Below, one piece after another: positions 37,331 through 51,683 of a stretch of 64,000 nucleotides of DNA (position 1 is the first letter of the stretch; each line of letters begins with the position of its first letter). A program made the translations under genes and the position numbers. The notes beneath the pieces were generated by a model, which worked only from the letters and a program-made list of their open reading frames with translations, did no database searches and had not been told where the DNA came from. The stretch lies in contig AZLU01000025.1 in assembly GCA_002224055.1 (NCBI GenBank), positions 202,979-266,978 on the forward strand, given 5' to 3'. This DNA is from Pezizomycotina sp. ARF18. Taxonomy: Eukaryota > Ascomycota.

Positions 37331-37960
37331 GAGTTGGTAGCTATACGAGCTGGATCCTCGTGGATCCTTTGCGTTAGCATTTTGTTGTGATGTAACAATA
37401 AGTGCGCTTAGGTATGACATTTGATATTGAGCGAAGTGAATCTAGCAAGCAAAAATAAATAGATAATAACTTGCTCAGCTTGTGCAAATTAATTCTGCGA
37501 AATTATGTACACAAATTCCGTGAGTCTTGGTAATAATATATATTTTGGCAGATTTAATTAAAGTTAGGTCGAGCAAGTTCTGTAAAAATATCTGCAAATT
37601 CTGCGAGTTTGAGCATTTCGGTGAGAGAGGGTTGCAGAATCTGTGATTCTCGCAGAATTTATTATTAGGTTGAAGGCGTAGTGTTGCATGGCACAAACAC
37701 AACTGGACGCAGGAACGGCCGTATAGGCTTAAAAGGGACCGCGAAGACATTCGAGATCAACACATGTGGATATATATATATTACAAAAAAGGAGATAAGT
37801 GGAAATATTCTGGTCTACTCTTTTCACCATTATACCCCGTTTATAAGCATATAAGTATCGTACTCAAGCTACCTCCATATTACTCAAAAGAAACGTTCGC
37901 TTTGTTGCTGTTTAAACGTGCATTATCGCTGAAAAACCACTTCATTATTACACAACGTCA
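37331..37960. other. Spacer with TTCTGCGAG inverted repeats
   Basis: 5' of EFM7 and 3' of the WGDF-motif gene (both minus strand). No gene seen. It contains a 12 bp perfect inverted repeat (37596-37607 against 37649-37660) and a further copy of the core near 37492-37500. Confidence 0.6.
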
Positions 37961-39085
37961 TCAATCTTTAGCCAAGTTGTGGATGCCTTCCCCTTCCCAC
38001 CAATTTCTGCATCCACGGTGGCCCCATCCGTTGACCCAGCGCGTTTCTCCTGCTTCGCCTTTGGTTTCTAGGTGGTTGAGAGAACCTGTCCCGCCTTCAT
38101 TAAGCTTCGGGACAGTCTCTACCCTCAGCAGACCGCACAGCCAGCATACCTCATCGACCTTCTTCTGCTGCTGCTGCTTCCCCGCTCCACTGGAGCTGTT
38201 ATCCTTCACTATCACCAAATCGAATTCAATATCCGGTACGGTGATTCCCGTGCTCACGACGGCGGCCCGTAATCCTCCCACGGTCTCCCCCAGACTCTTA
38301 CAGCTTCCCTAACCTCCCGCTCGTCCTTCATCGCGTCCGGTTTCGCCGTCGCTTTCAGGCTCATGCCGCCTTTGGAACTTCCGCTTCCTCTTCCACTGCC
38401 GCTCCCACGCGCTTCGGCCGTAATTTGCGGCCGGCAATTACCCTACCGGCGACCCTGGCGATTTGCACAACCCCGGTGAGAAATTCTCGCGTCTTGGAAT
38501 GTGCTAGGACGCGTTGCCGCAGTGGATACGGCAGCGGCTTCAGGGACGCGAGGAAAGGACCCGTCAGCTGGAACGAAACGGAAAGCCGCTGTAGGAGCGC
38601 GTGTACGGGCGGCGGTGTGATAGTGGGATGGGAGTAGTTCGGGTTCTCGAGGGGCCGCGACAGCGAAAAGTCGGCCTGCTGCGGCGGAGGTGTGGGCACG
38701 CGTGGCGTGTAGATGAAATCTCCCCAGTCATCGGTGTTACTCTTCGTGGCTGGTGGTGGCGCCGGCGCCGATGCTGGTTTTGCGGCCGCGGCTGCGGCTG
38801 TAGACAGCTCAGAAAAGGCTGAGGTAGAGAACGAAGAAGACGGCGAGTGAAAGGTATTGTTGGTGGGTGTGGACTTTGGTACCGGTGACGGAGATGCGAA
38901 GGAACTGAATAGGAGGTCGGCATTCGAGGACGCCTTTAGGCGTTGGGTCGAGACCGCTGTTGCAGCGGGTGCTGCGGGTTCGGAGGAGAAATCCCCCAAT
39001 CGTCATCGTTGTCTTGGTTTGTGGTTGTTTGCGTTGTGGAACCGTTCGACGGCGAAAAGAATGCATCGAAGAGGTCGGCACTCAT
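37961..39085 (-). CDS. Conserved-type fungal protein with WGDF motifs and C2HC end
   Basis: Function unknown. The ATG (39083-39085) opens MSADLFDAFFSPSNGSTTQT, followed by an acidic DDDWGDFSS motif (one base restored). A second motif, DDWGDFIYTPRV, lies about 90 residues on, in a Ser/Thr/Pro/Ala-rich disordered region. The middle is helical (HALLQRLSVSFQLTGPFLAS, then LAHSKTREFLTGVVQIARVA and RVIAGRKLRPKRVG). The C terminus has VDEVCWLCGLLRVE and RWVNGWGHRGCRNWWE, giving a Cx2C...Hx2C set that could bind zinc. The stop is at 37961. Acidic W-G-D-F peptides resemble the clathrin-adaptor ear-binding motifs of aftiphilin-type proteins, so a role in adaptor binding is an inference. No introns; a few one-base breaks. 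Confidence 0.65.
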
Positions 39086-39568
39086 GTCGTTTGCTCATGA
39101 GGGTTTTGTTGGAGAAGGAGAGAAGAGCAGGCAGTTTCGGCCATCATCCCCTTTACCTGGGCTGAAAAGCGCATTATTTGGCGTAGGGGAATAAAGCTTG
39201 AATAGGGGAGAAAAGGGTCACTGAACATGAAACGATCCTTCTCTTTGGGAAGAAGAGGCTGCAAGTTGAAAGTATGCCGCCTTCTAATTAAATGGATAGC
39301 TTGAAGAAAAGAAAGAAAACGCCATCAGGAAAGAAGAACCCAGAAAAATAATATCTCGGCAAGCTAAGAAATTAACCTTCTTATCTTTCCAATTCATTTG
39401 TCAATGAGGCAACGAGGTTAAAAAACGTCCTTCACACAAACCTTACAAGCTTTTTTTTCTCGCGCACCCTCCAATTCCTCACTCTATTCTAGATCATCAA
39501 GTGCTAAAAATGGTCTAGATTCGCGTTAGATAGCTATAGCGCTACTTAATTGATGCGAGATATCAATG

Positions 39569-39600
<32 letters not shown>

Positions 39601-42374
39601 TGGTGTCCCCAAGCCGAGAATCGCCACTTGGAAGGATCGATTGCTGTAGCCAATACAAAACGGCCTCAGGTAGCACGCATTTTCATTTTCATGGGAAAGC
39701 TAACCCGTTGGCCCTGGCAAAAAAAGTCTCCAGGTTGAAATTTAGTCAATTGAACTTTCTCAATTGTTATCATTATTATTGATATTTGAAGGACGAATCG
39801 ATGATTGGGTTCAACCAATTTTTCGACGCCGGTAAGTCGGCTCGGGACCAGATTCCTTTTATCGTCTTTAAATTGTTCAATAAAAACAACGCTTAAGTTT
39901 ATACAAGTCTTTTAGAAAAAAAGAGTCCTCTTGAGTAAAGTTTAACTCGCGTGTACTTGTTCCTTGTCGGCGCTCTCTCGATACCAAGTACTGTATCGAT
40001 CGATATTGGAGTCGCTCCGCCTTGCCGATTGCTAATTTACGATTATAACAGTAACGAGCGGCTTTGGGTTGCTCAAAAATACAGTTGCTTTTTTCTAATT
40101 CGTTCAACGTGATCCATAGGCAAACTTGCTTCTTCAACGCACCTTTTTGACCTCAAATCACTTGCAAATGTATATTTGCCTCGCCCAGCTTGCAAGTTGT
40201 GGAATGCTATTGAGATGCCATTGTTGTTGTTCTCGTCATCGCTATCTTCTCATGAAATGAAGATTTCTTTGGTCGTTATTAACACGTCGCACAGATCCAG
40301 GGTTGTTGCTGTTTGCTTTCCCCTTCCAGCCTTCACAGGGGGCTGCTTTGGGTTTGTCGCCGGGGTTGTTCTTCTTCCAGAATCCCCCTCCTCTTGAACA
40401 ATTCCAACATTTCTCACTTACCTGGCTTTTCCGGATGCCGAAGTGGAGGTGCTACCGTGCGTCTTCAAAGGCGAGTGTTAGGCGGCTGCAGGGTGCGAAA
40501 TCGGTAGTAACAACGCACACTTACATGTGAGCAATCTAGCCTGGGAAAGGGAAGAAAAAGGAAATGGAAAAACGTTGCGTTCCCGTCCAACGTTTTTTCT
40601 TTTCTTTTGGTCGTTGGCGAGACCACATGCCATACAAGTGATTTTGATTTTCGTTTTCTTTTTTCCCTTGACCGATAATCCAACGTGGGAGGCGCCTCCA
40701 CTGATAGTAACCACGCTTGCAAGTGGTCCCAGATGCAGTTTAGTCTACAGGATCCATAGATCGAGGGTCATGGCTGAAATTTGCAAATAAAGAAGAAAAG
40801 GACAGCGAATTTAATAGAGGGGTTTCTGTGTAAGAATGAAGGGGGGTAAAATATTCGTATTGACGATCCAAAAATCCGTTAAAGAACGATTTTAAGAGGA
40901 AAAAGTCTGCAAGACTGCGAACCCACTGCGAAAAATAACACTTGATAGTCCTCACTTTGTCAATAGCTTCTTTCTATTTTGCCGCAAGAACCTGATTATC
41001 CACTACTATCCCTTGTCTTAATATATATATGTAACTATCGTTTACGAGTAAGTAAGAAATTTTCTCTTTCCTTTCCTTTTTCTTTTCTGCTCTCCCGGAT
41101 AGATTTATCAGGTGGGTCGTATAGGCAGATCCTCTGGCTTACCACAGCAAAAAGGACGAGATTTTTTTCCCCCTTATAAAAGGAACTACTACAACCAGTA
41201 ATCCATCCATCAGAAGGAAAGAAGGGCATTGATATAGCAGAGGAGATCAAACAAACCTATGTAAACAAAGAAGAAAAAGAAAGGCTTCCGCGTTTTGTTC
41301 AATACGTTCTCTCTCTCCCGTTTGATTGCTGACTTGCCCATCACCGTCGTGTTCACTAGGGTGGTGGTGCTGCACTGTTTCTCCTTGGGGGACGGATACA
41401 AAATATACACTTCCTCCGGAATTTTATTCAGTTTGATCTACTACTGCTTTTTAAATATAGAATTATTTATTTATTTTATTCATTTTTACTTTTATTTTAC
41501 TTTACTTAAAATAGTATTTATTTATTTCCACTCCTCGGTGCGGTGCTATCCTCTCCCAAATTCAACATTATTATTATTTTACCAGCAGGAAAGAAAATCT
41601 TACACTCATTAATTATTATTATTTTTTTCGTTCTTCTCTGCTGGTAACTGCTTCGTTTCTTGTTTTGTTGTACCCTTTATATATTGATTTATTTATTAAC
41701 CCTCCGTCGCTTTCGTTCTTCGCTTGGATATTCTCCTATACTAAAAGCATCCATTGCCCTCCCAGGTTATTACCATTTCCATCTCTTTGGTTTGCTCGTT
41801 GCTTTCTCATTCCTCTAGTTGCCTTTTTCTTCTTTTTTTTTTTTTTTTTTTTTGCTTCTTGAGAGGCCTCTCGTTAAAATTTCTCCCCAATCTTATCTTG
41901 CCTCTTGACGCCTAGGGTACAACAAGAAAGCAATCGCCCTCCTGCGAGTAAGTGGGGAAGAAAAAACAAACTCCGTTCTCGCACACAAACTTCCGGACTT
42001 ACGGAGGGTATTTTTATTCTTCCAGCTTTTTCCAGATCTAAACTCCAGGCGATTGTTTTCGATCTAGGGCATCAGGCGACAGTCTAGAGTACGTCAAGGT
42101 ATTCTATCAAACGGAAAGCTTCTTCGGTAGAACGATCCAGCGGCCAACTCTTCTTTTCCTGGCCTTGCGGCAGCTTGCTCCGACGAACGATCTTTTTACG
42201 GATAACCAGGCAGAGAAAGCAGCAGACGATTAGCACCCCGTTGATAGATTTCAGGAGCTCTTTTGCTTTCCCACAACAACCAACCCTCGACGACCCCCAG
42301 AGCATTCGTTAGTTACATCTTTTGTGGAACACTCGGTTGATCGCAAATTATATTCTCTATTACGTCTTCAAAGT
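39086..42374. other. 3.3 kb spacer, no recognised gene
   Basis: Divergent spacer between the WGDF gene (-) and PAS kinase (+), holding both promoters. T26 lies at about 39570-39595, another T run at about 41834-41853, and AT-rich low-complexity blocks at 41440-41600. A minus-strand frame at 40465-40722 contains a CMAC pair but matches nothing known. The pyrimidine-rich 41700-42370 part may be the PAS-kinase leader. Confidence 0.5.
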
Positions 42375-45300
42375 ATGGTCTCGTCAGACGAGGCAAAAAA
42401 CATCGATGGTAGGACGCATGCATCCTTTTTTTTTTTTTTTTTCTTCTAATGGCTGCACTCTGTAGTAGAAATCCATCCAATTGTTGGAACAGTAGTATTG
42501 GAAATCTTGCTTGCGCCGTTGATCTCCAGGTTTTTTTTCTTTTTTTCTATAACAATCATTCCCTCTCCCCTCGATCACCCGCTAAATGATCTCACTTTAA
42601 CAGTAAGCAATTCCGATAATAATGACAACTCCACGACCTCACCGCAAGGAGCGGATGAATCCATAGCACCCACGTCCACGCTTGCTTTCCACAAGAGCGT
42701 TAGCCTGATAAATTTGACCAGCGCAAGCAAGTCAATACCAAACCAAAGATTCGCTTTTCCATCGACGCAAGTGCGATTGAAACAGTACGGTAAGCAAAAA
42801 TGAAGACAAATATGTAGAGAAGGCAACAGGAAGAAAGGTGATCGTATACTGAGCATTTGAATCTCTACAGCAGCCCGATTCTACTCGAGGGTGACCACAT
42901 CTACACCTCTGGCTTGAGGCGAATTCGGCAACAAGCCGCTCCGAGTTTGATGAGTCCCGTTGGTGGACCTCCTGCGTCATGGTCTGTTCCAGGTTCTCGT
43001 GTCAACTCCATCTGTCTCGGTTCTCCTACAACACCAGCCAGCGGATTTGGAAATTGCGAGAATTTAGCCAAGTTTCCTTCGGAATCGCTGCATTCCTTTT
43101 CATTTGCCCACCAGTCCGAGGATTTAATTCACAGCCGTCAAAATATCCTCAAGCGAAGCATCGAGTATATGCGCGATAAGCTAGGATGGGCAGGTGCTAA
43201 CCCCACATTATCAGCGCTGAAGCAAAAGTGCAGGGTGATCAAGAAATGGTTAACGTACTCGAATTCTTGGAGAAGGCAAATCTTGTCGGGCCTGAGAGGA
43301 CTCCCATGATAACGGGGCCGGTGACCGGTCCCGCCAAGGTTACTGACGATGAAACCCGTTCGAGAAGAGTTTCGGCGGCGACCAGGCTGGGGACAATATG
43401 TCATTAGCTCAAAATCGAAATGAGGATAATTCAGGAAAACATGTTCGAGGAACCTGGACAATGGATCCCGATGAAAGCATTATTCGATCAGAAGTGACCT
43501 CGAGGTCGACAACGAACGAAACCGCTTCGACGCAATTGACTACTCCGCCTCTCTCGAGGAAAGGCAGCTTGAAACGGACTTATACGGATACATCACCGCT
43601 GACTCTGCAAACGAAGATTTTAGAAGCGCTTGCGCAGCCGTACCTTGCAGGTGAGGATCCAACGTCGACAATTACAACCAGCATCATATCGCCGCAATCA
43701 GCTATAAGCGGTCCTCGGTCTGCTGGCGTAACTTCCGTCCATAACCATAGCAATAGATATGCTCCCGCATCTCAAGCTATATTCACGACAGAGAAGAACT
43801 ACCTTGGACGATTCTGGCGGCGAACGACTTGGCATGCCTTATCTTCGGTGTTACCAAAGCTGAGGTCCGTAAGATTGGAATACTTGAGGTGGTCAAGGAG
43901 GAGCGCCGGGAATGGCTTGCTGCCAAGCTTAGGCCGCCACCATCGAGCAGGCCAAGTTCACGTTCTTCGTCAATGCATCGTGCAACAACACCTCGCGGAT
44001 CTCCGCGGGTTTCACCTTCCGACGATTCAACAGGGCTTCTTCACCGCCTGGAATATCTCCGAGAGCATCCGGCTTTGGGTTGCAGCGTGTAGTTCCTGCA
44101 AATACGCCGCGCAGAAGCAATTCCGAGGAAGTCAAAATCGCCAGCAAGATTTCCGAGTCGAAGCCCCGGGTGGGGAGGCAGAATACGATCCCGAATCACG
44201 ATAAAACGAAATCTCGAGGAGTAATCCTTTGCGGGGATGTGGTTCCTATCCAAAAGAGGAATGGACATATTGGTGCAGCAAGTCTCTGGGTTAAAGAGAA
44301 GAAGAGCGGCCTGATCTGGGTCATGGAAGAGATCACCGAAGATGTAGCTTACATTTATACGGATCGCGCCACTGGAAGGATTATCCGCTCTGAAGGCGAC
44401 GTAACCGCGATTTCGGAGAGAATACTATACAAAATGGAGTTGATGCCGCCAAGTTGCTCCTCGAGTACCCCGAAAGGAGTTTGGCGGATTGGATTACAGC
44501 AAGCTTAGTGAGATTTCACATTACACTGCCAACAACGGACTAGGATCAATATTCCTGCAGCGTTCAACTCATTGACGATCATCTCCGAATAGCTTCATTC
44601 CCTCACATCGCCGGCATCATGGTGCTATCAGCGGAGACTTTACAAGTTCTTAGCTCAAACACTGTTTTTGCGACCGCTCTTTTTGGCCAATCTAACCCAA
44701 CAGGCCTCCACATCAACGAATTTATCCCTCAATTCGACGATTTGCTCAAACTACTCGAAGAAGAGGACAAGATCAGCCTCGTGGACGGCCTAGTGCTTCC
44801 CGAACACTCTTTCAGAAGAGCAAGAGCTCACCTTGCACTGCGCGAGGGCAAGTCGAAGATGGCAGCGTCATTTCTCAGGCCAAGCGGTTTGCCTGCCCTT
44901 CATCGGGATGGAGGCGAGCTCAAGGTCGATGTTCAGATGAGAGTAGTCACTTCCGAATCTGACAATGCCATTATTGATTCCGATGACTCCAGCGATACCG
45001 ACAAATCGCAGGTAGTCTATGCACTTTGGATCACTTATTCCAGACAACTCCATGCGGCAGCTCAAGCACCAGCTGATCCAGCGTCGCCTTTGTTCAAAAG
45101 GGTTTTCCACGAAGAGCCCCCTCACCCACCTTCCCCTGGACAGTCAGGCACTCCATACTTTCCAGGATGGACAGTGGCACTGCCCTACTTTGGCAAGCAA
45201 TCAGCAGCCCGCCTCTCTTCTCCGAGAAAAACTAGAGAAAGCGATCCAGGATGGTATTAGTGAGACCAAGGAAGCTGTGGCTAAGAAGGTTGCCGCTACT

Positions 45301-46332
45301 ACCGCAACGACTGCCACAGCCGAAGCGGATGAGGAAGTGAAGGTTAAGAAGACCATTGCCGACTTTGTGATTTGGAAGATATGGCCAAGGAGCGTATGGG
45401 CAGGTAAAGCTTGCGAGGTACAAGAAGCAACACACTAAGCGTGTTATCCTGAAATACGTGACGAAGAAGAGAATCCTTGTCGACACCTGACCCGTGACCG
45501 AAAACTCGGAACAGTGCCGCTGGAAATACACGTTCTAAATTACTTGCGACGGGATGACCTGAGGCACCCTAATATCGTTGAGATGTCTGATTTCTTCGAA
45601 GATGATACCAACTATTACATCGAAATGGTGCCTCATGGGCTCCCTGGCATGGATCTGTTCGACTACATAGAGCTTAAGGTGAACATGGACGAAGCAGAGT
45701 GCAGGAATATCTTCGGCAAGTGGTGATGGCCATCCAACACCTTCACACAAGAGCCCTCGTTGTGCATCGCGATATCAAGGATGAGAACGTGGTTCTCGAT
45801 GGGGAAGGGAAGATCAAGTTGATCGATTTCGGAAGCGCAGCATATATTAAGAGTGGACCCTTCGATGTCTTTGTTGGAACTATTGGTATGTCGCTCTTGA
45901 CTTTCGAACCACTCTCCCAGGTGGTGATATAGCGCTAATTTGAAATCAGATTACGCCGCGCCGGAAGTTCTCGGCGGGAAATCGTATAGAGGTAAGGAAC
46001 AGGATGTATGGGCTTTGGTGTCTTGTTGTACACTATCTGCTATAAAGAGAACCCATTCTATAACGTAAGTGTTTTTTTATTCACCCTACTCTGACCTCGC
46101 TTCAATAGTTCTCCCGCTTTAAATAATTCTGCTAACAATAAACTGTTAGATTGATGAAATCATGGACCGTGACCTCCGAATCCCCTATATCCTTAGCGAG
46201 GGCAGCATTGATCTCATCAAGTCCATGCTCAACAGGGACGTCGAAAAGAGATTTACCACACTCAAGTTCTCGAACACCCATGGTGTCAAGAAGCTACAGC
46301 CATCCTTGCGACCCAAACACTCACGGAGATAG
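42375..46332 (+). CDS. PSK1: PAS-domain serine/threonine kinase (PSK1/PASK type)
   Basis: Nutrient-sensing kinase; yeast Psk1/Psk2 control sugar flux and translation. The start is uncertain: the ATG at 42375 (MVSSDEAKNID) before a GTAGGA donor is my choice. The N-terminal region has TPASGFGNCENLAKFPSES, HSFSFAHQSEDLIHSRQNIL and KRSIEYMRDKLGW, typical of fungal PAS kinases. PAS regions are seen as LAANDLACLIFGVTKAEVRK and GAASLWVKEKKSGLIWVMEE, with TGLHINEFIPQFDDLLKLLE between them and the kinase. Kinase motifs are VVHRDIKDENVVLD, KLIDFGSAA, DYAAPEVLGGKSYRGKEQDV and the end RFTTLKF. TAG is at 46330-46332. Many one-base breaks split the gene into overlapping frames. Confidence 0.93.
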
Positions 46333-47653
46333 CAGCGTCAGCCTGACTTCCCGCAAGTTACAGCGACCTGTAATATCATCATTTCATGAGGTTCCATCAT
46401 GACTCCTGCACAACATTTCCACCCTAAACATCAAGCTTGCATACGATTTTCTTTTTTGGGACCGCTTTCCTTTGGCTTTATACCACTTCCCTTACTGAAC
46501 ATTCCTGGCTTCATTTCCTTTATTTATCATCAACCCTTTTCTTTCTCCCTTTCGCGGGCTCAAGTGGTATCGGAAGAAAGTTAGACGTGGTAAAGGTCTT
46601 CGTTTAAGGTGCAATTCCGATGGAGGGTTTGGGTTGTTTTCTCTTATGGCGTTCATGTAGTTCTGTGGCCACTCTTGTGCTTCGTGCCTGCCCTTATTCA
46701 TCCCTTTTTCTCTCTTCTTCTCTTAGTTTTATATTGCTACGCTTGCTTTATATCCTTTCGGAACGAGACAGTACGCTCATCGCATGCCCATGTGTAGAGT
46801 TTTGTTTTCAGTTCAGCTCTTCTTTCTCTATCGGGCGACTGTGCCCATTTTTCCATTGCTGCAACGAACTTGGATATGCATTTGCTATTCTTTTCATACA
46901 GCGCTGCATCTAATTGCGTTGTTGTTTCTATCCTTTTCTCGCATTACTATTTTTCAAAAATGCTTTTTTCGGCATTCGGTATATATTGGTTCATTTGCTT
47001 GTGCATGATGCTGAGTTTTCTGTAAGCTTCGTTTTTTACTTGTTTTTCATGGCTTGTTTATACTTGGTATCCAATCCTTCACTATTATTGACTAGTTGAC
47101 CAAACCTTTTGGATCTTGAATCATCATTGCGATTGTGTAAACGTGGTTTCCTTCTTGAAGGATATATCATTATAGATAAGCTTGATATCAATCTGGCATG
47201 GCCTATGGGGAACCATGAGCTCTCCGACGGCTGCTTGGGGGAGAGGTGTGCACGTGATATCACATAACAATTCAATTCCTTGGCATTATCTTTTGGTTGT
47301 AGCCTGTAGGGTTTTAGCCCTGCCAGTCCCAACCAAAAAGAAAAAAAAAAAAAAAAAAAGAAAAGAACAGTTTTGCAGCAGATAATTTTTGTGTGCGGGT
47401 TTTATTTTTTTTTTTGTGTGGGAAAAGAGAAGAAAAAAAAAATTAACGGGCCCGCCGAGAACTCCGAACCTAGAGAGCAGAGAATAGACAGACCTTAGGA
47501 GAAAAATTACATCTAGAGCAACATCATTAAAACAACAATAATCGACTATCGACAAACCGTAACGGAACGACAGCCCTTTTACTTCACGACACCTTTTAAT
47601 TATACGACAACCTCTCCTCTTCTCCCCTTACGATCGCTAATCCTTCCTAAACA
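46333..47653. other. Spacer between PAS kinase and uL13
   Basis: Tandem spacer holding the 3' end of PSK1 and the promoter of the uL13 gene. It is T-rich to about 47100, then has an A run at about 47341-47359. The last 80 bp (47570-47650) are pyrimidine-rich on the plus strand, as in leaders of ribosomal-protein genes. No gene seen. Confidence 0.6.
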
Positions 47654-48722
47654 ATGTCGCAATTCGAACCAGTGGTGAGTTGGAAGAAACGGGAATCCAA
47701 TTTGGCTGTTTTTCTTGCCTACTTTCTTGAAGCGGTTGGGAGAAGCTGGCTGGAGATGAGATCGTTCATGGACATCTTTTGGTTATATCCATAATGGAAG
47801 AATGATAGAAGATGGACCGTCATCTCATTGGGCTTTCAAAAGGGAAATGGAGATCGTGGTGTTTGATAAGAAAGGATTTAGTCTGACGATCTATGGTTTT
47901 TTTTTTTTTTATTTTTTAGGTTGTTATCGATGGCAAGGGCCATCTCCTCGGTCGTCTGGCCAGTATCGTCGCGAAGCAGCTCCTCAACGGCCAGAGGATC
48001 GTCGTAGTCAGATGCGAGGACCTCAACATCTCGGGGCGAATTCTTCCGTGCTAAGCGTACGTTCTAATCTATCCTTCCTTTGAATCGTTTCCGAAAAAAA
48101 TATCGCGTCTACGAAAAGAAAGAAAAAAAGAATGAGATGGTAAATGGGAAGAAAGCTGACCCGGGAATCGTTATCTGCTACAAACAGTCAAGTACCACGC
48201 CTACCTCCGCAAGGGTACCCGTTACAACAAGAACCACGGTCCCTTCCACTTCCGCGCCCCGTCGCGTATCTTCTACAAGGCCGTCCGCGGTATGGTCGCC
48301 CACAAGACGCCCGCGGCAAGGCCGCCCTGGAACGCCTCAAAGTCTTCGAAGGCGTCCGCCCCCGTATGACACCAAGAAGCGCATGTCGTCCCCAGGCTCT
48401 CCGCGTCCTCCGTCTCCGCCCCGGCCGCAAGTACTGCACCGTCGGAAGGCTGAGTCACGAGGTCGGCTGGAAATACGCTGGCATCGTTGACAAGTATGAA
48501 ACTTTTTTTTCTCTCACACATACTATCTCTGGCGATTGAGTTTTTTTTGGAGGTTTTTTTGCTGACATGTTTATTACTACTTTTTACAGGCTGGAAGAAC
48601 GCAGAAAAGTCAAGTCGGCGGCCTACTACCAGCGCAAGAAGGCTCTGCTCAGGCACCGCTCGGACGCACAGAAGAACACGACGACCAAGGCGGACGAGGA
48701 GCTGAAGACTCTGGGTTATTAA
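47654..48722 (+). CDS. RPL16: 60S ribosomal protein uL13 (L16/L13A)
   Basis: Large-subunit ribosomal protein uL13. Exon 1 encodes MSQFEPV, then a GTGAGT donor and an intron of about 245 nt. Exon 2 gives [20 protein letters not shown] and [19 protein letters not shown], and exon 3 gives [40 protein letters not shown] and [14 protein letters not shown]. The frame then shifts to [20 protein letters not shown] and [10 protein letters not shown]. The last exon encodes [20 protein letters not shown] and ends in KTLGY, TAA at 48720-48722. Breaks are near 48044, 48310 and 48355-48395. About 200 residues, as expected. The early intron is common in fungal ribosomal-protein genes. Confidence 0.98.
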
Positions 48723-49630
48723 GTCTTTTGGTGTTGCGTTTGGGTTTTTCTTTTTCTTCTTTCTTCAATTCTTCATTTTTATCCATCTTTCTAGATCCTT
48801 TTCTTTATATTCGCATCCCGTCCTGTTAATGAACCTCGGATGAGTGCTTGTCACGCAATATCACAACCTGGAATTAGGGGTAGGCCTATCTGATTTTTCA
48901 ACAATATTTTATCAACAAAAAAATCATAAAAAGGAAAGCATGGGGTGTCTGAAAAAAAAAAAACAGGATTTAAAATAACTAAAATCTTCTTGTTCTATTT
49001 ACTTTAACGCCATCATCAAAACCAAAATCTCTCCCTCCCGACTATATTACATTCATATATCTCCGTCATTAGCTCTTTTTCTTTCTTCTCCGTGGTGTCG
49101 TTGGTTTCTTTTTCTCTCGTTTTTCTTCATTCTGTACTCTTTTGTTTTACTTACAGTTTAATGTATTCCTGGGGTAATTCTATTTCTTTTTTCTTTTCTC
49201 CTATCATATTCTGCTACAAGTATCACGTAAATACTACTTACTACTCCATGGGCGAAATGGATTATAAAACGCTCGTATCCTAATAAATCACTAAGCATGA
49301 AGTGACACTCCTTCTGTGAAGCATGTGAGATGTAGTAATTGGAGCTATATATGTACTACATTGAGCTTAAGAGTAGTTACACTTTTCGATACTTCAATCG
49401 TAGAGCTTTTGATTCAAGATTTTGTAGAAATATTCTATGGTTCTAAAAACTAAAAAAAAAAAAAAAAAAAAATTACTTGGTAGTCAAAACATGCGTGGGA
49501 GAAGACCGCCCAAGAAACAGAAGAAAAAGTCCTCCCTACCTTATTCATATAGAAATGTTCTTTTTGTTCGATAAGGAATATATTATATATAACTCCTATA
49601 CCTTTTTTCTTTCCCCCTTTATTTCAGAAT
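48723..49630. other. Convergent spacer, no gene seen
   Basis: AT-rich 3' flanks of the uL13 gene (+) and ADE12 (-), with an A run near 49452-49471. No conserved ORF. Confidence 0.65.
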
Positions 49631-51182
<1,552 letters not shown>

Positions 51183-51651
51183 GATTTTTGCAATAATTTT
51201 CTATTGACGTGACGATGTTTGTTAACTATATGCCAAAATGGTCGTCTGAGCTGGAAGCTGCAGATAGCTCGGCAAAGCAGTGAAAACTTTACCTTTAGAA
51301 AAGATAACTTTTAAAAATAAGAAAAATAGACAGCTTCAAGAAGCTGGATAAGTAGATACAATTAAATTTCCGTATGTTTCTTGAAAAGGAACACTGCGAA
51401 AGACAAGAAATAACCAAATTCCTCCTCCCTCAGAGAGAGAATTTGGTTAAAAAGAAAAGAAAAAAAAGAAGGAAAAATTTTAAAGAAAAAAAGAAAAGAA
51501 AAAAAATTTGAGACCGGCTGTTGCTTTTAAAGGTCAAAAAGTGAACGATAAGGGTAATAATAGAGGGAATTCCTCCTCCTAAACCATAATGGCTAATCCT
51601 TCAGAGCGGTAACAGGCTAGGCTTACTTAGCTAACAGCCTAGGTAATTAGG

Positions 51652-51683
<32 letters not shown>

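Noticed and set aside
40465-40722. Minus-strand open frame with a CMAC pair
   Set aside because: Only one Cys pair, no partner pair, no recognisable family, no clear splice sites; the rest reads as low complexity.
41295-41612. Long plus-strand frames rich in Phe, Tyr, Ile and Leu
   Set aside because: They arise from T/A-rich low-complexity DNA. The same artefact explains frames around 11600-12050, 26200-26500, 27187-27767 and 31200-31500.
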